A DNA stretch of 11,995 nucleotides from Hyphomicrobiales bacterium. Lineage in GTDB: Bacteria; Pseudomonadota; Alphaproteobacteria; Rhizobiales; Xanthobacteraceae. Every line of letters starts with the position of its first letter. Within the stretch, counting starts at the first letter, position 1. The notes beneath the pieces were generated by a model, which saw nothing but the letters and a program-made list of their open reading frames with translations, had not been told where the DNA came from and did no database searches. The translations under genes were made by a program, and so were the position numbers. Shown here one piece after another: positions 7,404 through 11,995 of the stretch. The stretch is taken from positions 1-11,995 of the forward strand of contig JACQDO010000112.1 of assembly GCA_016201085.1 (NCBI GenBank), in the 5' to 3' direction.

Positions 7404-9452
7404 ATGGGAACGAATGGCGCGAATCCCAGGGGTCCCCGGTGCATTGCACTGGTGGGCCCATTCAAGAGCGGCAAGACCACACTGCTTGAGGCGATACTCG
7501 CGCGCACCGGCGCCATCCAGCGCCAAGGCACGGTCGATGCCGGCACCACCGTCGGCGACGCCAGCAAGGAAGCGCGCAGCCACAAGATGAGCGTGGAGGC
7601 GACCTTCGCCACCACCACATTCATGGACGAGAGTTATACGTTCATCGATTGCCCCGGCTCGATCGAATTCATCCACGACATGCGCAGCGTGCTGCCCGCG
7701 GTCGACGCGGCGGTCGTGGTCTGCGAGGCCGACGAGAAGAAGGTGCCGCAGCTGCAATTGATCCTGCGCGAGCTGGAAGACCAGAACATTCCGCATTTCC
7801 TGTTTCTCAACAAGATCGACAAGGCCGACAAGCGCGTGCGCGAAACGGTCAAGCTGCTGCAACCGGCCTCGCGCGTACCGCTGCTGCTGCGCCAGATCCC
7901 GATCTGGAACGGCGACCTCATCGCCGGCTTCGTCGATCTCGCGCTCGAGCGCGCCTTTGTCTACAAGGAATACGCGCCTTCCGAAATCGTCGAGCTCAAG
8001 GGCGACGATCTTAATCGCGAGAAGGAAGCGCGCTTTACCATGCTGGAGACGCTCGCCGATCACGACGACGAGCTGATGGAGCAGCTGCTTGAGGACATCC
8101 AGCCGCCGCGCGACAAGGTGTTCGACGACCTCTCCAAGGAACTGCGCGACCGCATCGTCTGCCCGGTGCTGCTCGGTTGCGCCACGCGCTCGAACGGCGT
8201 GCTGCGCCTGCTGAAAGCGTTACGGCACGAGGCGCCGACCATCGCGGAAACGGCGAAGCGTCTCGGCGTCAAGACCGGCGGCGACGCGGTGGCGTTGGTG
8301 CTCAAAACCTTCCACACCACCCATGGCGGCAAGATGTCGGCCGTCCGTCTGCTGGCGGGAACGGCCGGCGATGGCGCCACCTTCCACACGCCCACCGCTG
8401 AGGCTGGGCGCGTGGCCGCCGTGTTCAAATTGATGGGACAGCATTTCGAGAAGCGCGGCCAGGCCGTGGCCGGCGAAACCGTCGGGCTCGGCAAGCTCGA
8501 TCACGCCAAGACCGGCGAAACGCTGTCGACCGGCAAGCAGGCGCATGCCTCACTGGTCGAGGTGAAAGCCGTTGCGCCGGTGCTCGCCGTTGCGGTGCAT
8601 GCCAAGGAGCGCAAGGACGACGTCAAGCTCGGCGCCGCCTTCACCAAGCTGACCGAGGAAGACCCTTCCATCACCGTCGTGCACAACGCCGAAAACCATG
8701 AGATCGTGATCTGGGGCCAGGGCGAAATGCATCTGCGCGTGGCGGCCGAACGGCTCGGCGATCGTTACGCGGTGCCGGTGACGACGCGGCCGCCGATCGT
8801 CGGCTATCGCGAGACCATCAAAAAGCCGATCAGCATTCGCGGCCGTCACAAGAAGCAATCCGGCGGCCACGGCCAGTTCGGCGATACGGTGCTGGAGATC
8901 AGGCCGCTGCCGCGCAGCTCCGGCTTCAAGTTCGAGGACAAGATCACCGGCGGCGTGGTGCCGCGCAATTACATCCCGGCGGTGGAGGAGGGCATCATCG
9001 ACGGCCTCAAGCACGGCCCGCTCGGCTTCCCGGTGGTCGATCTGGCGGTGGCGCTGGTCGACGGCTCCTTCCATGCGGTGGACTCCTCCGACATGGCGTT
9101 CCGCATTGCCGGCCGCATCGGCATCACCGAAGGTCTGCCGCAGTGCCAGCCGGTGCTGCTGGAGCCGATCCATCTGGTCGAGATCGTCTGCCCGAGCGAC
9201 GCCACCGCCAAGATGAACGCCATCCTGTCCGGGCGGCGCGGGCAGATCCTCGGCTTCGACACCCGCGAGGGCTGGCCGGGCTGGGACACCGTGCGCGCGC
9301 AGATGGCGGAAGCCGAGATCGGCGACCTCATCATCGAGGTGCGCTCGGCCACCGCCGGCGTCGGCTCGTTTGTCTATCAGTTCGACCACATGGCCGAGCT
9401 GACCGGCCGCACCGCCGACCAGATCATCGCGGCCAGGAAGGCGGCGGAGTAA
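7404..9452 (+). CDS. Elongation factor G-like protein (divergent EF-G paralogue)
   Basis: The 682-residue product has the five-domain EF-G layout: GTPase domain (about 12-280), domain II (about 293-385), domain III (about 404-452, with EEDPSITV and GQGEMHLRVAAERL), domain IV (about 458-575) and domain V (about 583-675). The P-loop is GPFKSGKTT (18-26), G4 is NKID (136-139) and G5 is GCAT (258-261). Switch I RGITI is replaced by HKMSV (60-64), so the invariant Thr becomes Ser63. Switch II DTPGH is DCPGS (82-86), so the catalytic His is Ser86. Domain IV keeps RQSGG-like KKQSGGHGQFG (483-493) and the decoding-centre tip SFHAVDSS (H557). The start at 7404 has an AGGGAGG ribosome binding site; the much longer upstream open frame is not coding. 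This is probably not the main EF-G (fusA) but a paralogue with altered GTPase behaviour. The exact role is unknown. Confidence 0.9.
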   Translation: MGTNGANPRGPRCIALVGPFKSGKTTLLEAILARTGAIQRQGTVDAGTTVGDASKEARSHKMSVEATFATTTFMDESYTFIDCPGSIEFIHDMRSVLPAVDAAVVVCEADEKKVPQLQLILRELEDQNIPHFLFLNKIDKADKRVRETVKLLQPASRVPLLLRQIPIWNGDLIAGFVDLALERAFVYKEYAPSEIVELKGDDLNREKEARFTMLETLADHDDELMEQLLEDIQPPRDKVFDDLSKELRDRIVCPVLLGCATRSNGVLRLLKALRHEAPTIAETAKRLGVKTGGDAVALVLKTFHTTHGGKMSAVRLLAGTAGDGATFHTPTAEAGRVAAVFKLMGQHFEKRGQAVAGETVGLGKLDHAKTGETLSTGKQAHASLVEVKAVAPVLAVAVHAKERKDDVKLGAAFTKLTEEDPSITVVHNAENHEIVIWGQGEMHLRVAAERLGDRYAVPVTTRPPIVGYRETIKKPISIRGRHKKQSGGHGQFGDTVLEIRPLPRSSGFKFEDKITGGVVPRNYIPAVEEGIIDGLKHGPLGFPVVDLAVALVDGSFHAVDSSDMAFRIAGRIGITEGLPQCQPVLLEPIHLVEIVCPSDATAKMNAILSGRRGQILGFDTREGWPGWDTVRAQMAEAEIGDLIIEVRSATAGVGSFVYQFDHMAELTGRTADQIIAARKAAE

Positions 9453-9473
9453 CGCTTCCGCTGCCTCCTTCCG

Positions 9474-9568
9474 CCTCATCCTGAGGAGCGGCCGAAGGCC
9501 GCGTCTCGAAGGATGGGGCGGCCCCATGGTTCGAGACGCCGTGCTTTGCACGGCTCCTCACCATGAGG
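9474..9568. repeat. Cloverleaf-shaped palindromic intergenic repeat (BOX/REP-like)
   Basis: The closing stem is CCTCAT (9474-9479) with ATGAGG (9563-9568) and GAGGAGC (9483-9489) with GCTCCTC (9553-9559). Inside are three arms. The first is GCGGCC-gaa-GGCCGC (9488-9502). The second is GCGTCTCGAA (9501-9510) with TTCGAGACGC (9530-9539), capped by ATGGGGC (9513-9519) with GCCCCAT (9521-9527). The third is CGTGC-ttt-GCACG (9540-9552). This matches a repeat common between genes in Bradyrhizobium-like genomes (from memory). It begins 21 bases after the EF-G-like stop and may end or stabilise that transcript. It is not a tRNA: there is no anticodon arm or T-loop consensus. Confidence 0.8.
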
Positions 9569-9644
9569 CCGAGAGAGGCGCGTGCGGCGATAATTTTGCA
9601 CGGCTCCTCACCATGAGGCCGAGAGAGGCGCGTGCGGCGATAAT
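9545..9644. repeat. Exact 50-bp tandem duplication
   Basis: Positions 9545-9594 are repeated without a mismatch at 9595-9644. The unit starts in the loop of the third arm of the palindromic repeat (TTTGCACGG), carries the right end of the closing stem (CTCCTCACCATGAGG), and ends in flanking DNA (GCGGCGATAAT). The second copy therefore has an orphan right half of the element. Perfect identity implies a recent duplication. Confidence 0.95.
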
Positions 9645-9776
9645 TGTCCCCATTCCGCTAACCTTTCGAAAAGCATATTCCCCGCTCGCTGGTAGCCATT
9701 AACCGCTTGGCGGTGGTTGCCGCATAAAAATCCCTTATCGCGTATTCACACGCGTTCGATCTGTGGATTTTTCGGC

Positions 9777-10640
9777 ATGCTTGCGGGCTTGCGCAATCTG
9801 TTTTCCTCCGGGCCGGTGCCTTACGCCGACCCGAAAGAAAAGATTCCGCTTGGCGAGGTGCTCAAGCGCAATTGGTTCGAGCTCTGGTATCAGCCCAAGA
9901 TCGAGCTCAAGACCATGCGGCTGGTCGGCGCCGAAGCACTGGTACGCGCGCGCCATCCCACGCGCGGCGTGGTGGCGCCATTCTTTTTCCTGCCCGACGC
10001 CAACGAGGAAGACCTGCATGCGCTCACCGAGCAGGTGATCCTCACCGCGCTCGGCGACTGGGACGTGTTCAACGACTACGGCGTTGCCATGAAAGCCGCC
10101 GTCAACGTGCCGGTGTCGGCCTTCGTCAAGCTGCCGATCACGCGCATGCTGCGCGAAGCACGGCCGCGCGCGGCCAACTGGCCCGGCATGGTGCTGGAAG
10201 TGACCGAGGACCAGATCATCCACGATCTCAATCTCGCCAATGACGTCGCCGGCGAATTGCGCGAACTCGACTGTACGCTGGCGCTCGACGATTTCGGCGC
10301 CGGCTATTCCTCGCTGGCGCGCCTGAAGCAATTGCCGTTCAGCGAGCTCAAGATCGACCGCAGCTACGTGATGAACTGCGACCGCGATGCGCTCAATGCC
10401 GGCTTGTGCGAGACCATCGTCGAATTGGGCAAGCGCTTCGGGCTCAAGACCGTGGCGGAAGGCATCGAGACCGTGCACGAGAGCCACAAGCTGCAAGGCA
10501 TCGGTGTCAATGTCGGGCAGGGCTATCTGTACGCCAAGCCGATGCCGCGCAACCAGCTCATCGGGCTGATGAGCCAGCGCATGATGGCTTCGGCGCCGGT
10601 GGCGCAGCCGGTGCGCGGCATGGCCTACGTCAAGGGCTGA
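9777..10640 (+). CDS. Stand-alone EAL-domain cyclic-di-GMP phosphodiesterase
   Basis: The 287-residue product is almost entirely an EAL domain (about 25-265), which linearises cyclic-di-GMP to pGpG. The catalytic set appears complete: E53 (in AEALVR), N110 (in NVPVS), E141 (LEVTE), D171-D172 (LALDDFGAGYSS, loop 6 intact), K192 (LKIDRSY), E228 and E231 (TVAEGIET) and Q248 (GQGYLYAKPMP). No GGDEF, sensor domain or membrane segment is present, so it should be a cytoplasmic enzyme whose control is external. The ATG at 9777 is preferred; a TTG at 9717 gives 20 more residues but contains no family sequence, and both have weak ribosome binding sites. The last 22 residues (ASAPVAQPVRG...) are a low-complexity tail. 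Confidence 0.92.
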   Translation: MLAGLRNLFSSGPVPYADPKEKIPLGEVLKRNWFELWYQPKIELKTMRLVGAEALVRARHPTRGVVAPFFFLPDANEEDLHALTEQVILTALGDWDVFNDYGVAMKAAVNVPVSAFVKLPITRMLREARPRAANWPGMVLEVTEDQIIHDLNLANDVAGELRELDCTLALDDFGAGYSSLARLKQLPFSELKIDRSYVMNCDRDALNAGLCETIVELGKRFGLKTVAEGIETVHESHKLQGIGVNVGQGYLYAKPMPRNQLIGLMSQRMMASAPVAQPVRGMAYVKG

Positions 10641-10735
10641 TCCCCGCGCCTCCCACGACCTTTCTATAAGTGTCTCGGCGGCGAACGCCTGTGGGGCGTG
10701 AGCGCGTGCGGAACTTTTGCGGCGCGCCCGGGTTA

Positions 10736-10757
10736 CCCCTGACCATAGGTCGGGAGG
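10736..10757 (+). promoter_or_regulatory. Possible hairpin over the DUF2189 gene ribosome binding site
   Basis: CCTGACC (10738-10744) can pair with GGTCGGG (10748-10754) around an ATA loop: six Watson-Crick pairs and one G-U pair. A further C-G pair (10736/10756) lies beyond a mismatch. It covers part of the strong GGGAGG Shine-Dalgarno (10752-10757) that sits 5 nt before the ATG at 10763. Confidence 0.35.
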
Positions 10758-10762
10758 TGATC

Positions 10763-11641
10763 ATGGCGAACATTCTCCTCGGTGCGGCGACGGCTCCAGA
10801 GCAGCTTGCGGTCCGCCGCATCGGCTTGGCCGATCTCAAGGATGCGCTTTCCAAGGGTATCGACGATTTCTATGCGATGCCGACGCATGCGATCTTTCTC
10901 TGCGCGATCTACCCCGTCATTGGCCTGGTGCTGGCGAGACTCGCTTTCGGCTATTCGATCCTGCCGCTGATATACCCGCTGGCGAGCGGTTTCGCGCTGG
11001 TCGGGCCATTTGCCGCGCTCGGGCTTTACGAGCTGAGCCGGCGGCGCGAAGCCGGACTTGAAAGCTCGGCAAGCCACGCTTTCGACGTACTGCATTCCTC
11101 GTCGATTGGCGCCATCGCGGCGCTTGGCCTCGTGCTGCTGATCATGTTCGGCATCTGGATCGATATTGCTTACAACATTTACGTGGCGAATTTCGGTTAC
11201 GCGCCGCCCGCTTCGCTGGCGCAATTCGCCCAAGACGTGCTGACCACGCGGGCGGGCTGGAACCTGATCGTCGTCGGCAATGGCGTTGGCCTGCTGCTCG
11301 CCGCTCTGGTGCTGACCATCGGCGTGGTGTCGTTTCCACTGCTGGTCGATCGCGACGTGGGGGCCGCCGTCGCGCTGTTGACGTCAATCCAGGCGGTTAT
11401 CAAGAACCCACTGACCATGGCGGTGTGGGGCTTGATCGTCGGCGTGCTGTTGGTGATCGGCTCGCTGCCCTTCTTTCTCGGCCTGACGGTGGTGTTACCG
11501 GTGCTCGGCCATTCGACCTGGCATCTCTATCGCAAGGTGGTGGAGGCCGATGCCAGCCCGCCTCCGGTGTTACGCTCGCGTCAGGGCGAGAAGCGCTACG
11601 CGGCCGATTTCCCCGCCGCGCTGTTTCCCTGGAGAAAATAG
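10763..11641 (+). CDS. DUF2189 integral membrane protein
   Basis: The 292-residue product is a predicted multi-spanning inner-membrane protein. Hydrophobic segments lie at about 43-63, 66-92, 112-140, 170-195 and 215-250, the last broad enough for two helices. The conserved-looking stretches IYPVIGL, YPLASGFALVGPFAALGLYELSRRRE, SFPLLVDRDVG and LPVLGHSTWHLYRK match the DUF2189 family. The function is unknown. The N-terminal 40 residues (RRIGLADLKDALSKGIDDFYAMP) are polar and likely cytoplasmic. The ATG at 10763 has a near-perfect GGGAGG ribosome binding site; a longer frame begins at 10670 without one. It follows the EAL gene by 122 bases on the same strand and is convergent with the TctA-type gene, with 17 bases between stops. 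Confidence 0.88.
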   Translation: MANILLGAATAPEQLAVRRIGLADLKDALSKGIDDFYAMPTHAIFLCAIYPVIGLVLARLAFGYSILPLIYPLASGFALVGPFAALGLYELSRRREAGLESSASHAFDVLHSSSIGAIAALGLVLLIMFGIWIDIAYNIYVANFGYAPPASLAQFAQDVLTTRAGWNLIVVGNGVGLLLAALVLTIGVVSFPLLVDRDVGAAVALLTSIQAVIKNPLTMAVWGLIVGVLLVIGSLPFFLGLTVVLPVLGHSTWHLYRKVVEADASPPPVLRSRQGEKRYAADFPAALFPWRK

Positions 11642-11658
11642 AGCAGCGGCGTCACGTC

Positions 11659-11995
11659 CTACAACTGCGATTCGCCCGATTCCGCCTCGGCGAGCTTGGT
11701 ACGCCAGTCCTTGCGCTTGAGCACGAAGGCGAGCACCGACAAGCCCAGCAGGATGCCGCACACGATCAGCAGGCCGAGCGCAATCGGGCGGCTGAAGAAG
11801 ATAAAATAATTGCCGTTCGACATGATCAGCGACTGGCGCAGGCTCTGTTCCAGCAGAGGCGCGATCACCAGGCCGAGCACCAAGGGCGCCGGATCGAAAT
11901 TGAACTTGCGCAGCGCGTAACCGAGCACGCCCATGATCAGCATGATCCAGACGTCGACGATCGAGTGGCTCACCTCGTAGACGCCGACGATGCAG
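11659..11995 (-). CDS. Tripartite tricarboxylate transporter permease, TctA family (C-terminal end, partial)
   Basis: The visible 111 or so codons are the C-terminus of a large membrane permease. The frame is open to the window edge, so the 5' part lies beyond 11995. The stretch DVWIMLIMGVLGYALRKFNFDPAPLVLGLVIAPLLE, then LRQSLIMSNGN and FFSRPIA, is characteristic of TctA, which works with the small permease TctB and a periplasmic solute-binding protein (TctC/Bug family) in sodium-coupled uptake of citrate-like carboxylates. Two hydrophobic segments are seen, about 11890-11960 and 11725-11800, with a basic then acidic tail (KRKDWRTKLAEAESGESQL). A GTG at 11973 is internal and not the start. 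The substrate is unknown because the binding protein is not in view. Confidence 0.92.
   Translation of the reverse strand, partial: CIVGVYEVSHSIVDVWIMLIMGVLGYALRKFNFDPAPLVLGLVIAPLLEQSLRQSLIMSNGNYFIFFSRPIALGLLIVCGILLGLSVLAFVLKRKDWRTKLAEAESGESQL

Larger units (their letters stand above)
9453..9776. other. Intergenic region between the EF-G-like and EAL genes
   Basis: This 324-base gap has no convincing gene. It holds the cloverleaf palindromic repeat (9474-9568), an exact 50-bp tandem duplication (9545-9644), and a less GC-rich stretch (about 9646-9776) that should carry the promoter of the EAL gene. In that stretch I see a small hairpin, ACCGC (9702-9706) with GCGGT (9710-9714), but no promoter with correct spacing. 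Confidence 0.6.

Noticed and set aside
9474..9568. tRNA or structured ncRNA gene suggested by the cloverleaf fold
   Set aside because: Arm lengths and loops do not fit a tRNA, there is no T-loop or anticodon arm consensus, and the sequence matches an intergenic repeat type.
9545..9644. CRISPR-like direct repeat
   Set aside because: There are only two immediately adjacent 50-bp copies with no spacer between them, and no cas genes.
9696..9722. CtrA-type site (TTAACC near 9700) upstream of the EAL gene
   Set aside because: Only one half-site is convincing; the second half of TTAA-N7-TTAA is not present.

Overview
The window looks like chromosomal DNA from a GC-rich alphaproteobacterium of the Rhizobiales (Bradyrhizobium, Xanthobacteraceae or a close relative). 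The reasons are the strong GC bias at third codon positions, an aspartate aminotransferase of the rhizobial AatA type, a TctA-type carboxylate permease, and intergenic palindromes of the 'CCTCATCCTGAGGAGC' and 'CCCTCCCC...GGGGAGGG' kinds that are common in this order. I see no phage, transposase, CRISPR array, tRNA or rRNA. Most of the window is ordinary core and accessory metabolism. It is not an obvious new multi-gene system.

Left part (1-5853). A stack of inverted repeats (1-118) runs into the 3' end of a small cysteine-rich CWC protein gene. That gene lies just downstream of a secreted SH3-domain protein gene on the minus strand. A DMT/DUF486 membrane protein gene is divergent from the SH3 gene and convergent with a periplasmic PQQ-type sugar dehydrogenase gene. 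Then, all on the minus strand, come a two-helix membrane protein, a glutathione S-transferase-like protein, an EctD/PhyH-type Fe(II)/2-oxoglutarate dioxygenase and a PAP2 phosphatase of the inositol-phosphorylceramide-synthase type.

Middle part (5854-9452). A divergent intergenic region with a 17-bp palindrome leads into aatA (aspartate/prephenate aminotransferase). A leader of about 155 bp follows, and then a gene for a divergent EF-G-like translation factor. This leader is the most interesting short stretch in the window. It has a perfect FNR/FixK-type box (TTGAT-N4-ATCAA) and, next to the start codon, a perfect 7-bp stem that buries the whole Shine-Dalgarno sequence. The protein itself has lost the EF-G switch I and 'DTPGH' signatures but keeps the domain IV tip.

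Right part (9453-11995). The gap after the EF-G-like gene carries a cloverleaf-shaped palindromic repeat and an exact 50-bp tandem duplication of its right end. Then come a stand-alone EAL phosphodiesterase with an intact catalytic set, a DUF2189 membrane protein, and, convergent with it, the C-terminal end of a TctA-family permease that runs off the window. No clear functional pathway links neighbouring genes; most appear to be single-gene units or two-gene pairs. Three genes (SH3, EF-G-like, DUF2189) have ribosome binding sites that can be paired into local hairpins, which may point to translational control.
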